From Candidatus Bipolaricaulis anaerobius (GTDB taxonomy: Bacteria; Bipolaricaulota; Bipolaricaulia; Bipolaricaulales; Bipolaricaulaceae): 64,000 nt of DNA. A model generated the notes under the pieces. The model made no database searches and had not been told where the DNA came from. It saw only the letters and a program-made list of their open reading frames with translations. Both the position numbers and the translations under genes were made by a program. Positions 44,341-52,926 of this stretch are shown here, piece after piece; positions within the stretch are counted from its first letter, which is position 1, and each line of letters begins with the position of its first letter. The stretch lies in assembly GCF_900465355.1 (NCBI RefSeq), contig NZ_LS483254.1, positions 806,001-870,000 on the forward strand, given 5' to 3'.

Positions 44341-45240
44341 GTGGCCGGCTCAGGGCAATGGCATGAACCGGTGCTGGTCGCGGAAGTGGTGCGCTTCCTT
44401 GCCCCCGCCCCGGCGGCGCTCATCGTGGACGCGACGGTCGGGACCGGGGGGCATGCGGAAGCTCTCCTCGCCCGAGGGGCGAGGGTGATCGGCATCGACC
44501 AGGATCCCGCAGCCCTCGACCGGGCCCGGGAGAGGCTGAGGCCGTACACGGATCGGGTTCAACTCCTCCCCGGGAACTTCCGCGATCTCCCCGCGCTCGT
44601 CCCGCCCGTTCCCCGAGTGGACGGGGTCCTGTTCGACCTCGGCGCATCATCGCTCCAGTTCGACTCCCCGGAGCGCGGGTTCTCCTTCCTGGCCGCCGGG
44701 CCATTGGACATGCGGATGGATCCCACCGCCCCTGTCACGGCCGCCGACCTCGTCAATCGCCTCCCGGAGGCGGAACTGGCCCGCATCCTCTGGGAGTACG
44801 GCGAGGAGCGGTACGCGCGGCGGATCGCGCGGGCGATCGTCCAGCAGCGGCCCCTTCGCACCACCACCGAGCTCGCCCGTCTCGTGGCGTGCCTCTACCC
44901 CCCCGGTCGCCACCGCATCCACCCCGCGACGCGGACGTTCCAGGCGCTGCGGATCGCGGTGAACGACGAGCTGGGGGCGCTCGAGGCGGGTCTCGCCGGG
45001 GCGGTGCGTCTTCTCGCCCCGGGCGGGGTTCTGTGTGTGATCTCGTTTCAGTCGCTTGAAGACCGGATCGTGAAGCACTTCCTCCGGCGGGAGGCCCTCA
45101 CCGGGCGGCTGGAGGTCCTCACCAAGAAGCCGCTTCGGCCGGGGGAGGATGAGGTGGGCCGCAATCCTCGTGCCCGGTCGGCCAAGCTCCGCGCGGCGCG
45201 GGTGCGCGAGGTGGGCCCAGGCTTGGTCAGCTGTCCGTGA
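44341..45240 (+). CDS. rsmH: 16S rRNA (cytosine-1402-N4)-methyltransferase
   Basis: A 299-residue RsmH (MraW). It has DATVGTGGHAEALLARGARV, GVLFDLGASSLQFDSPERGF and DMRMDPTAP, the family's signature motifs. GTG 44341 follows AGGGGAGG. It heads a short division-and-cell-wall gene set; mraZ, normally upstream, is missing and replaced by the aminotransferase. Confidence 0.94.
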   Translation: MAGSGQWHEPVLVAEVVRFLAPAPAALIVDATVGTGGHAEALLARGARVIGIDQDPAALDRARERLRPYTDRVQLLPGNFRDLPALVPPVPRVDGVLFDLGASSLQFDSPERGFSFLAAGPLDMRMDPTAPVTAADLVNRLPEAELARILWEYGEERYARRIARAIVQQRPLRTTTELARLVACLYPPGRHRIHPATRTFQALRIAVNDELGALEAGLAGAVRLLAPGGVLCVISFQSLEDRIVKHFLRREALTGRLEVLTKKPLRPGEDEVGRNPRARSAKLRAARVREVGPGLVSCP

Positions 45241-45271
45241 TCGGGGCGGCGGCCCGTCCTACCCTCAGGGT

Positions 45272-45613
45272 GTGCGTCGGTCCAGGGCCAGAGTTCCGCA
45301 CCCTCGGGAACGGGGTCGCCTTCGTAGCCCCGCCGGGGGAGGTGTGGTCCTCGTCATCGCGGTAGGGGCGCTCGTAGCGGGGCTTCTGTTCCTCTACCTG
45401 TGGCAAGGGGCGGTCCTGTCCGAGCTCCGGGCACAGCGGGCGCAGATCCTCCTCGAGCTCGAGGAGGTCGAGCGGGTGCGGCTCGACCTCGCCTACCAGG
45501 TGGACCGCGCCTACTCCCTGGACGAGGTCGCCCTCCGCGCCCGGGCGCTGGGGATGGTCCCGTTCGACGAGGAGCGCACCCGGTACCTCGTCCTCGAGGG
45601 GGGCAGCCATTAA
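45272..45613 (+). CDS. FtsL-like small membrane division protein
   Basis: A 113-residue bitopic protein. A basic N-tail (RRSRARVPHPRERGRLR) precedes one membrane helix (about 27-46) and a coiled coil (LSELRAQRAQILLELEEVE). The gene order rsmH-x-ftsI is where ftsL lies in most bacteria, and the layout matches. GTG 45272 is the first start in frame after rsmH ends and has only a weak ribosome-binding site. Confidence 0.8.
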   Translation: MRRSRARVPHPRERGRLRSPAGGGVVLVIAVGALVAGLLFLYLWQGAVLSELRAQRAQILLELEEVERVRLDLAYQVDRAYSLDEVALRARALGMVPFDEERTRYLVLEGGSH

Positions 45614-47288
45614 CCGCGCGGAGGCAGCGTTCCTCGTCCTCGGGCTGGGGGGGCTGGTCGTGGTCGGTCGCCTCGTCCAGCTCCAGGTGGTGGAACACGA
45701 CCACTGGGCGACCGTGGCCCAACAGATCCAAGAGGACGTGCTCGAGATCCCCGCTCAGCGCGGCCCGATCTACGATCGAAACGGTGTTCCCCTCGCCTAC
45801 GACGTCCCCGCCTACGAGATCGCGCTCGATGGCTACCTCCTCACCAAGCCCGAACTCCTGATCAGCCTCCTCGTCCGCGAGCTCGGGATGTCCTCGGAAG
45901 AGGCGAAGGACAAGGTGTACCGCACGGCGTACTTCACCTGGCTCGCGCGGGGGGTGGACTACGAGGTCGGGCAGAGGATCCGGGCCCAGGCGGAGAGTCT
46001 GGGGATCAAGGGCCTTCTCTTCTTCGACTCCTGGAAGCGGGCCTACCCGCAGGGGCCGTTGGCCCTGGCCGTGCTCGGGGTGGTGGGGGTGGATGGGAAC
46101 GGGCTTGCCGGGATGGAACTCCTCTTCGACGAGGAGCTATCGGGCCGGCCGCGGCGGATGCGCCTCCTCCGCGGTCCTGGTGGGCAGATCTACGACCTAT
46201 GGGAAGAGGATCCCGGCGCAGCGGGGAAGCCCCTTCACCTCACCCTCGATGCGCGCATCCAGTGGGTTTGCGAGCGGGAGGTCGCGCGCGGCATGGGGAC
46301 GTACCCGGGGGCCGAGCGCGGGTTTGCCCTGGTGATGGACCCCGGCACGGGCGAGGTCCTCGCCCTCGCCCATGGCCCGGCGGTGGACCCGGCGCGCCCC
46401 GATCCGGCGCTCCTCCATCCGTGGTCGGTCACGCACGTGTTCGAGCCGGGGTCCGTGTTCAAGGCCCTCGTCGGCCTCGCAGCGTTCGACCAAGGCGTGA
46501 CCGCCCCCGAGGAGTCCTTCTCCGGCGACTCGCCGATCCTCGTCCAAGGGGCCGCAGTGCAGAACGCCCGCGGGAAGAGCTACGGGACGATCACGTTCCG
46601 TCGGGCGATGGCGCAGTCCGTGAACACCGTGCTCGTCCAGGTGGCCCAGAGGCTGGGGACCGCGCGCACCCACGCCTACCTCGCCCGGATGGGGTTCGGC
46701 GAGAAGACGGGGATCGAGCTCCCCGGCGAGGTGAACGGGATCCTCAACCCGCCCGAGAAGTGGACCGAGCTCGACCTGGCCGTGACTTCATTCGGGCAAG
46801 GGATCGCCGTGACCGGGATCCAGCTCGGAGCAGCGTTTTCGGCGCTGGCGAACGGGGGGACCCTCTTCCGCCCGCGCCTCCTCCCCGGGCCGGCCGAGGT
46901 GCGGGGGCAGGTCGCCTCGCCCGACGCCTGTCGCACGATGCGCGAGGTCCTCCGCTACGCGGTGAACCCCGACCCGAACGGGGATCCCAGCCTCGGCACC
47001 GCCGCCGACGTCCCGGGGTTCGGGGTCGCGGGGAAGACGGGCACAGCCGAGATGGCCCTCCCCGGGAGGGGCTACGTCGCTGACCACGTCACAACCGGGA
47101 TGGCCTCGTTCTTCCCGTGGGACGATCCGCAGTACATGGTCCTCGTCGTGTACCAGACCTCGACCAACCCCGAGTTCTGGAGTGGCTCGACCGCCGTCCC
47201 GAGCGTGGGGGAGATCGTGCGGGGGATGGCCCAGCTTGGGATCGTGCGCCCCTACGCCCCGACGACCGCGCTCGGCCGGTCCGGGTAG
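45609..47288 (+). CDS. ftsI: Penicillin-binding protein / peptidoglycan transpeptidase (FtsI-like)
   Basis: A class B penicillin-binding protein of about 559 residues. The active-site motifs are SVFK (in FEPGSVFKALVG), SVN (in AMAQSVNTVLV) and KTG (in GKTGTAEMAL). The N-terminal membrane helix (FLVLGLGGLVVVG) lies upstream of the first GTG (45660). To include it, translation must begin at an ATT (45609) that overlaps the ftsL stop as ATTAA and is preceded by GAGGGGGG. The start is therefore uncertain. It cross-links septal peptidoglycan. Its 3' end overlaps the convergent gene by 37 nt. Confidence 0.85.
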   Translation: MNRAEAAFLVLGLGGLVVVGRLVQLQVVEHDHWATVAQQIQEDVLEIPAQRGPIYDRNGVPLAYDVPAYEIALDGYLLTKPELLISLLVRELGMSSEEAKDKVYRTAYFTWLARGVDYEVGQRIRAQAESLGIKGLLFFDSWKRAYPQGPLALAVLGVVGVDGNGLAGMELLFDEELSGRPRRMRLLRGPGGQIYDLWEEDPGAAGKPLHLTLDARIQWVCEREVARGMGTYPGAERGFALVMDPGTGEVLALAHGPAVDPARPDPALLHPWSVTHVFEPGSVFKALVGLAAFDQGVTAPEESFSGDSPILVQGAAVQNARGKSYGTITFRRAMAQSVNTVLVQVAQRLGTARTHAYLARMGFGEKTGIELPGEVNGILNPPEKWTELDLAVTSFGQGIAVTGIQLGAAFSALANGGTLFRPRLLPGPAEVRGQVASPDACRTMREVLRYAVNPDPNGDPSLGTAADVPGFGVAGKTGTAEMALPGRGYVADHVTTGMASFFPWDDPQYMVLVVYQTSTNPEFWSGSTAVPSVGEIVRGMAQLGIVRPYAPTTALGRSG

Positions 47289-47986
47289 GTCAGGTAGAGG
47301 AGCCCTCCCCACCCATCCACGGCCCGCGCCACCGTCTCCAGCGCCAGCGCGGGCGTGTTGTTCTCCGCGGAGAGGTGGGCGAGGAGGACTTGCTCTAGCC
47401 CACTCCCCAGCAGGCGGATCGTCCGGCCGGTTTCCTCGTTCGCGAGATGCCCCTCCGGGCCGAGGATCCGTAGCTTCAGGGGCCACGGGTAGGGCCCGGC
47501 GAGGAGGAGGGGGACGTCGTGGTTTGCCTCCAGGGCCACCGTCTGGCACGTCGAAAGCGCGGAGAGAACGGTGTCCGTAATCTGCCCGAGGTCGGTGGCG
47601 ATCCCGATCCGCGACCCGTTCGCCTCCAGCCTGAGCCCAACCGGCTCCCGCGCGTCATGGGGGATTGGGAACGGGAAGATGTGGATCCCCTCAAGCTCGA
47701 TCCCTGGCCCGAGCGCGGTCCCCTCGATCCCCAGGGCCCGCAACGTGCCCGTGCTCGCCGCCACCCGCACCCCGCGCCGGAGGAGGGGATCGAGGCCCCG
47801 CACGTGATCCGCATGCTCGTGGGTGAGGAGGACCCACTTCAGCCCTGCGAGGCTCATCCCCGCCCGCGCGGAGCGGGCCTCGATCTCCCGCCAGGGGAGC
47901 CCAGCATCCACGAGAAGCGCCCCCCGGGGCCCCTCCACGAGGAGGACGTTCCCCGCGGATCCGCTTCCCAGCGCGCAGATTCTCAA
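47252..47986 (-). CDS. Metallo-beta-lactamase fold hydrolase (YycJ/WalJ-like)
   Basis: A 244-residue MBL-fold protein. [17 protein letters not shown] opens the domain; zinc ligands are in [13 protein letters not shown]. The GSGSxGN start and size match the YycJ/WalJ family, linked in firmicutes to cell-wall and DNA-repair coordination. TTG 47986 overlaps the stop of the stomatin gene (TTGA) and begins two residues before the conserved strand. Confidence 0.8.
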   Translation of the reverse strand: MRICALGSGSAGNVLLVEGPRGALLVDAGLPWREIEARSARAGMSLAGLKWVLLTHEHADHVRGLDPLLRRGVRVAASTGTLRALGIEGTALGPGIELEGIHIFPFPIPHDAREPVGLRLEANGSRIGIATDLGQITDTVLSALSTCQTVALEANHDVPLLLAGPYPWPLKLRILGPEGHLANEETGRTIRLLGSGLEQVLLAHLSAENNTPALALETVARAVDGWGGLLYLTYPDRPSAVVGA

Positions 47987-48732
47987 CCCTGGCTGCGCCC
48001 GTGCAGCGCGTCGAGGAGCTCGATCGGAACAGGGAACACGATCGTGGTCGCGTTCTCGGTGGAGATCTCCGACAGGGTCTGAAGATACCTGAGTTGAAGC
48101 GCCCCCGGGGCCTCGAGCATGATCGCCGCCGCCTCCCGCAGCTTCTCCGCAGCCTGGAACTCCCCTTCGGCGTTGATGACCTTGCTCCGCCGCTCCCGCT
48201 CCGCCTCCGCCTGCCGGGCAATCGCCCGCTGCATCTCGGTTGGGATCTTCACGTCCTTCACCTCGACCGTGCTCACCTTGATCCCCCACGGATCGGTGTG
48301 CTCGTCAATGATCTGTTGGAGCTCACGGTTCACCTTGTCCCGTTCGGAGAGGATGTCGTCCAGCTCTACCCTCCCGAGCACAGAACGGAGCGTGGTCATC
48401 GAGATCTGGCGGGTGGCCTCGATGAAGTCGAGGACCTCCACCACTGCCGCCTGGGGGTCCAGCACGCGGAAGTACACCACCGCGTTCACGCTGACGGGGA
48501 CGTTGTCGCGGGTGATCACCTCCTGGGGCGGCACGTCGAGGGTGATCGTGCGCAGGTCCACCTTCACCATCTTGTCCACGATGGGAATGATGAGGAACAG
48601 CCCTGGCCCCTTCGCCCCGACGAGGCGGCCTAGGCGGAAGATGACCCCCCGCTCGTACTCCCGAACGACCTTGATCGCGCTAATTAGGAACAGCACGATC
48701 ACCGCGATGATAATCCCTAGCGCCATGTTCAT
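47983..48732 (-). CDS. SPFH/stomatin-like membrane protein (slipin)
   Basis: A 249-residue SPFH-domain protein. A single N-terminal membrane helix (about 3-22) is followed by [20 protein letters not shown] and by [20 protein letters not shown], typical of slipins. A C-terminal coiled coil ([20 protein letters not shown]) supports oligomer formation. ATG 48732 follows GGGGGGAT. The NfeD partner often found beside slipins is absent. It may organise membrane domains or modulate proteases. Confidence 0.9.
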   Translation of the reverse strand: MNMALGIIIAVIVLFLISAIKVVREYERGVIFRLGRLVGAKGPGLFLIIPIVDKMVKVDLRTITLDVPPQEVITRDNVPVSVNAVVYFRVLDPQAAVVEVLDFIEATRQISMTTLRSVLGRVELDDILSERDKVNRELQQIIDEHTDPWGIKVSTVEVKDVKIPTEMQRAIARQAEAERERRSKVINAEGEFQAAEKLREAAAIMLEAPGALQLRYLQTLSEISTENATTIVFPVPIELLDALHGRSQG

Positions 48733-48824
48733 GATCCCCCCCTTGTCGCTCCCCGTGCGAAGAGCGCTGCTACGAGCCAGACAGCGAGGGTGACGATGAG
48801 CCCTCCCCGTCCCCGATTCCTTCC

Positions 48825-48853
48825 TTGCATACGGCATGATAGAGCCATAGGAT
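48825..48853 (+). promoter_or_regulatory. tpiA promoter
   Basis: TTGCAT (48825-48830), 17 bp, TAGGAT (48848-48853). An inverted repeat (AGAGCC 48841-48846 / GGCTCT 48855-48860) surrounds the -10 box and could be an operator or a 5' hairpin. Confidence 0.5.
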
Positions 48854-48883
48854 GGGCTCTGTCAATCGCGAAAGGAGGGGAAC

Positions 48884-49636
48884 GTGCGGACCCCGCTCGT
48901 GGCTGCGAACTGGAAGATGCACAAGACGATCCCCGAAGCGCGGGCCTATCTGGAGCGCCTGCTCGAGCTTGTGGGCCGCGAGGCTGGGGTGGAGGTGGTC
49001 GTGATCCCGTCCTTCACCTCCCTCCCCGCCGCCGCGGAGCTCCTCGCCGGGACGCCGCTCGGCCTCGGCGCGCAGGATGCCTATCCTGAACCTGCCGGCG
49101 CCTATACGGGCGAGGTGTCGGTGACCCAGGTGGCCGACGTCGGGGTCCACTACGTTTTGTGTGGGCACTCCGAGCGAAGGAACCTCTTCGGGGAGGGCGA
49201 CGAACTTGTGGGCCGGAAGGTGCAGGCCGTGGTCGCCCATGGAATCACGCCGATCCTGTGCGTGGGGGAGACCCTGGACGAGCGCCGTGCCGGGGGGGTG
49301 TGGAAGGTCGTGGAGCGACAGCTGGAGAGAGGCGTCGCCGGGCTAAACGACAATCCGCGAGGGCTCGTGATCGCCTACGAGCCGGTGTGGGCAATCGGGA
49401 CTGGCGTGGCGGCGCAGCCGTCCGATGCCCAAGCGATGGCGGCGCGGATCCGGGTCTGGCTCCGGAAGCGGTTTGGAGCTCGTGGCGATCGGGTCCGCAT
49501 CCAGTACGGAGGATCCGTTAACACGGACAACGCGGGGGGGTTCCTCTCCCTCCCTGACGTGGACGGAGCCCTCGTGGGTGGGGCGTCCCTCGACCCCGAC
49601 ACATTCTGGGCGATCGCCCGCTCCGCCCACCGCTGA
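48884..49636 (+). CDS. tpiA: Triosephosphate isomerase
   Basis: A 250-residue TIM barrel. The catalytic Lys is in ANWKMHKT, the His in CGHSERRNLFGE and the Glu in IAYEPVWAIGTG; the phosphate-binding QYGGSVN and LVGGASLD are also present. GTG 48884 follows AAGGAGGGG. It interconverts dihydroxyacetone phosphate and glyceraldehyde 3-phosphate. No other glycolytic gene is adjacent. Confidence 0.96.
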   Translation: MRTPLVAANWKMHKTIPEARAYLERLLELVGREAGVEVVVIPSFTSLPAAAELLAGTPLGLGAQDAYPEPAGAYTGEVSVTQVADVGVHYVLCGHSERRNLFGEGDELVGRKVQAVVAHGITPILCVGETLDERRAGGVWKVVERQLERGVAGLNDNPRGLVIAYEPVWAIGTGVAAQPSDAQAMAARIRVWLRKRFGARGDRVRIQYGGSVNTDNAGGFLSLPDVDGALVGGASLDPDTFWAIARSAHR

Positions 49637-49756
49637 GCGGGAGCCACACCGCAGAGGCCATCACGGCCGTTCCCGATGGCTTCCCAACGGGATTCAGATC
49701 CCCCCGGCCCAGCTCCCCGGGGAGACCCGTCCTAACCACTCATCCAGGCTGCACCG

Positions 49757-51179
49757 GGTAGAGTCCCAGGACGTGGTGTAGATCCGGTGGCGTGAGGGCG
49801 GTGTGCCGTGCAGGTGGGCACGGCGGCCTTGACGAGAAGGCCACCGGAGGATTCCTTTGGAGCTATCTCAGTTTAGAAGGAGGAACCCAACCGATGGCCG
49901 ATGTGAGGATCGCGCTTAGGGAGCTTCTGCGCAAGTACCGGGGCGACACGGAGGTGGACGCCCTCAACGAGGGCCTCGCCCTCCTCGTCCAGGAGCTGAT
50001 GGAGGCGGAGGTGAAGGAGAAGACCCCCGGCCGAGCGGTACGAGCGAACGAAGAGCCGGCGAACGTACCGCAACGGGTACCGCCCAAGACGGTGGGACAC
50101 TCGGGTGGGGTCGGTGACGCTCCGGATCCCCAAGGTCCGGCACGGGAGCTACTTCCCGGCCTTGCTTGAGCCCCGGCGGAGGACGGAGAAGGCACTGCTC
50201 TCGGTGGTCCAGGAGGCGTACGTCCACGGGGTGAGCACGCGGAAGGTGGACGACCTCGTCCGGGCCCTCGGGATCGACGGGATCTCCCGGAGCAAGGTGT
50301 CCAGGATCTGTGCCGCCCTCGACAAGCGGATGGAGGCGTTCCGCAACCGTCCCTTGACCGGGGAGTCCCCGTACGTGTGGTTGGATGCAACGGTGGTCAA
50401 GGTCCGGGAAGGGGGCCGGGTGGTGAACATGGCGGCGGTGGTCGCCGTGGGAGTGACCTCGACCGGAGAGCGAGAGGTCCTGGGGTTCGACGTGGGGGCT
50501 GCGGAGAGCTACGGGTTCTGGGTGTCGTTCCTGCGGGGACTCGCCAGCCAGGGACTCGCTGGGGTGAAGCTCGTGATCTCCGATGCGCACGTCGGCCTCA
50601 GGCAAGCCTTGTCCGAGGTTTTGGCGGGGGCCTCTTGGCAGCGGTGCCGGGTGCACTTCATGCGGAACCTGTTGGGGCTGGTCCCGCGGGGAGCGCAGCC
50701 ACTGGTCGGGGCATGGGTGCGAACGATCTTCGCTCAGCCCGACCAAGAGGCAGCGCGGGAGCAGCTGGAGCTGGCCGGGAGTCTCGAGGGGAAGTACCCC
50801 AAGGCGGCGGATCTGCTCCGGGAGGCGGGGGAGGACGTGATCACGCACATGGCGTTCCCCCAGGCGCACTGGCGGAGGATCCACTCGACGAACGTCCTTG
50901 AACGGTTGCACCGCGAGATCAAGAGGAGATGCAACGTCGTGGGGATCTTCCCGAACGCACGGTCGACGCTCCGGCTGATCGGGGCGGTGCTAGAGGAGCA
51001 ACAGGACGAGTGGCTGGCCGTGCGCCGCTACTTCAGCCTGGGGTCGATGGCGGTTCGCTACCGGGGCTCCCCGAAGGACCCGGAAGTCCCCGCTCTGGAG
51101 GTCCCGAAGGAGGTGATCGCCGTCTAGCTCGTCACTACCGACGAGGAACCCAATCTCCACCACTTGACGGGACGTGACC
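49757..51179 (+). mobile_element. IS256-family insertion sequence, about 1.42 kb
   Basis: The element is bounded by imperfect 27-bp inverted repeats (49757-49783 and 51153-51179, 19 of 27 matching, both beginning GGT and sharing GTCCC, GTGGTG and AGAT blocks). Both ends are confirmed by a second, internally deleted copy at 52630-52913 that stops at the same bases. It encodes one transposase interrupted by a frameshift. No convincing target duplication was found (CTGCACC against CTACTCC, 5 of 7). The right end abuts an IS630 fragment. Confidence 0.8.
49894..51127 (+). pseudogene. IS256-family transposase, frameshifted
   Basis: The first frame encodes MADVRIALRELLRKYRGDTE through MEAEVKEKT and then loses homology. 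The next frame resumes at about 50036 with AERYERTKSRRTYRNGYRP and continues to the end. It includes the catalytic Asp in WLDATVVKVRE, the second Asp in VISDAHVGLRQAL, CRVHFMRNLL and the Glu in ERLHREIKRR. The break is at the CCCCC run around 50026. IS256 members normally use a single frame, so this is either a mutation or, less likely, recoding. About 400 residues would result if joined. Confidence 0.8.
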
Positions 51180-51375
51180 CTACTCCTCGTGGTTGAACCT
51201 GATCGAGGTATTGTTCAACCTGGTACAGGCAAAGGTCCTGTGCCGGGGATGTTTCCATCTAAGGAGACGTTAGTCAAGAAGACCCTGGAGTACATCGACC
51301 AGTTCAACCAGGAGGGGAACTTCTTCCAGTGGACCAAGCCGGCGGAGGTCGTCTCCCGTTTAATCATCCGACGCG
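51178..51375 (+). pseudogene. IS630-family transposase C-terminal fragment
   Basis: Right at the IS256 end the sequence encodes PYSSWLNLIEVLFNLVQAKV, equivalent to the SWLNxIE region of IS630/Tc1-mariner transposases. After a frame change near 51240 it continues MFPSKETLVKKTLEYIDQFN and then FFQWTKPAE. The rest of the gene is absent on the far side of the IS256 copy. This looks like an older element truncated by the IS256 insertion. Confidence 0.65.
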
Positions 51376-51378
51376 ATA

Positions 51379-52419
51379 CTAGCCTTCTTGTTCCTCTAGC
51401 ACTAGCGTCCAGATGCGCTTGAGCGGTAGCTCGGACTGGATCTCTGGGCTCAGTCTTTCATATGTACGGTAGATGGCTTGGACGAGGTCCGACTGGTCCC
51501 ATAGCGAGATCGAGAACGCATGTTGCCGTGCCTCGCGCAGCGCTTCAGTGGTGAACCCACTCCACGAGACGAGGAGCCCCTGGGTCGCCCTGAAGCTCGA
51601 CATCGTCCCCTGCAGGGCACGCAAGACGGTGACGCCGGTGGGCTCTTCCGTTGCCTTGACCTGGACACACAGCACGGGCTGGTCGAGCCCAAGTGGCCCA
51701 CGCCCAGCCAGGATGTCCACTCCTCGGTCAGGCCCTGGGGGGGACACGGTACCTTTGAACCCTTCTGCCTCCAGAATGGCGGCGACGAGCCGCGTCATGT
51801 CGTGACCGGTGAAGTGCTTGCGCACGTAGGCGATAATCTGGTCGTGGGCAGCCTGAGCGATGTCCAGGATTGGCGCTTCCTCGTCCGTCGGGAATTTCCC
51901 CTCGGCAACCAACCCGGGGTCCGCCTTCCCCGCGAGCACAGCCGCCACCCTTGCTTCCGCATCATTGCGACTGATCCGGCACACGGTCATGAACGCACGG
52001 AATGAGTAGAGAAGGTCTTGTCCGAAGGCCGATCGGGGCACCGTGCGCTCCCAGCTGACCTGCCGGATGTGGCGCATTTCTTCACCGAGCCTCCGATATT
52101 CGTACGGTCCCTGAACACGACCAAGCGCGATCTGCCCGGGGCGAGTTTTGCGCGGCAGGACGACGATATCGCCCACCGTCATCTCTTCCCGAAATGCCCA
52201 CAGCTGCCGGGCCAGGTTCGCGGCTCGGTGGATCGAGGCTTCTGGATCGGCTGCCTGCAGTGTGGCTACCAGGTCCTCCAGCGTCCGGAACTCGTTGAGG
52301 TCGCCCACGTCCCGAAAGCCAATGATCGCCAGGCCTTCCGAAAGAGCCATCTCCTCGTCCTCTCCGTGGACCCCTGCACGAGCTAACCACACCGGCCTCG
52401 CTGTCAATTCCTTCGCCAT
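51379..52419 (-). CDS. Mrr-type restriction endonuclease-like protein
   Basis: A 346-residue protein. The C-terminal Mrr_cat fold (about 205-310) carries a PD-(D/E)xK nuclease site as GVDILAG (Asp235) and QVK (Gln253-Lys255). The N-terminal domain (WLARAGVHGEDEEM, then VVLPRKTRPGQIALGRVQGPYEYR) is the one seen in stand-alone restriction-system proteins. It is likely a type IV enzyme that cuts modified DNA. No methyltransferase is adjacent. It sits between an IS256 element and an inverted derivative of it, in sequence less G+C-rich than its surroundings, so it was probably acquired. Confidence 0.85.
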   Translation of the reverse strand: MAKELTARPVWLARAGVHGEDEEMALSEGLAIIGFRDVGDLNEFRTLEDLVATLQAADPEASIHRAANLARQLWAFREEMTVGDIVVLPRKTRPGQIALGRVQGPYEYRRLGEEMRHIRQVSWERTVPRSAFGQDLLYSFRAFMTVCRISRNDAEARVAAVLAGKADPGLVAEGKFPTDEEAPILDIAQAAHDQIIAYVRKHFTGHDMTRLVAAILEAEGFKGTVSPPGPDRGVDILAGRGPLGLDQPVLCVQVKATEEPTGVTVLRALQGTMSSFRATQGLLVSWSGFTTEALREARQHAFSISLWDQSDLVQAIYRTYERLSPEIQSELPLKRIWTLVLEEQEG

Positions 52420-52500
52420 AGCTCCTCTCTCCCCTTATGATACAACGCGAACGTGGGCGAAGGCCTGTCTTACCCCCTATTAGCCGCCAATTCTTCGTCG

Positions 52501-52522
52501 GCTGCCCCGTTTTGGGGGCAGC
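52501..52522 (+). terminator. Orphan hairpin in the mobile island
   Basis: GCTGCCCC (52501-52508) pairs with GGGGCAGC (52515-52522), followed on the plus strand by GCTTTAGTTTTAGTG. No plus-strand gene ends here, so it may be a remnant of a lost element. The rest of 52420-52629 shows no gene I can support. Confidence 0.4.
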
Positions 52523-52629
52523 GCTTTAGTTTTAGTGTTCCATGAGGTCATAGCATGGCTTCACTGTTGGGGCTTCTTGGCTTGGGTGATGCTGGAACTA
52601 GCCACGCTGATCGTGGGTACGCGACGCCA

Positions 52630-52913
52630 GGTCACGTCCCGTCAAGTGGTGGAGATTGGGTTCCTCGTCGGTTGTGACGAGCTAGACGGCGATCACCTCC
52701 TTCGGGACCTCCAGAACAAGGACTTCGAGCTCCTCTGGGGAGCTCCCGTAGAGGGCGGCACAGATCCTGGACACCTCGCTCCGGGAGATCCCGTCGATCC
52801 CGAGGGCCCGGACAATGTCGTCCACCTTCCGCGTGCTCACCCCGTGGACGTACGCCTCCTGGACCACCGAGAGCAGTGCCTCCTCCATCTACACCACGTC
52901 CTGGGACTCTACC
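52630..52913 (-). mobile_element. Internally deleted derivative of the IS256 element (MITE-like)
   Basis: In reverse orientation this 284-bp unit has both terminal repeats of the IS at 49757-51179. The left end (up to GTGTAGAT) is joined to the segment equivalent to about 50189-50325, which is then joined to the last ~105 bp of the element. Two internal deletions remove most of the transposase. A short frame of 68 codons (52682-52888) survives. It could be moved only by the full element's transposase. The repeat ends 14 nt after the nagA stop. Confidence 0.8.
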
Positions 52914-52926
52914 CCGTTTTTGCCTT

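Noticed and set aside
49749-51186. A target-site duplication flanking the IS256 element
   Set aside because: CTGCACC and CTACTCC match in only 5 of 7 positions, and the deletion derivative has no matching flanks either.
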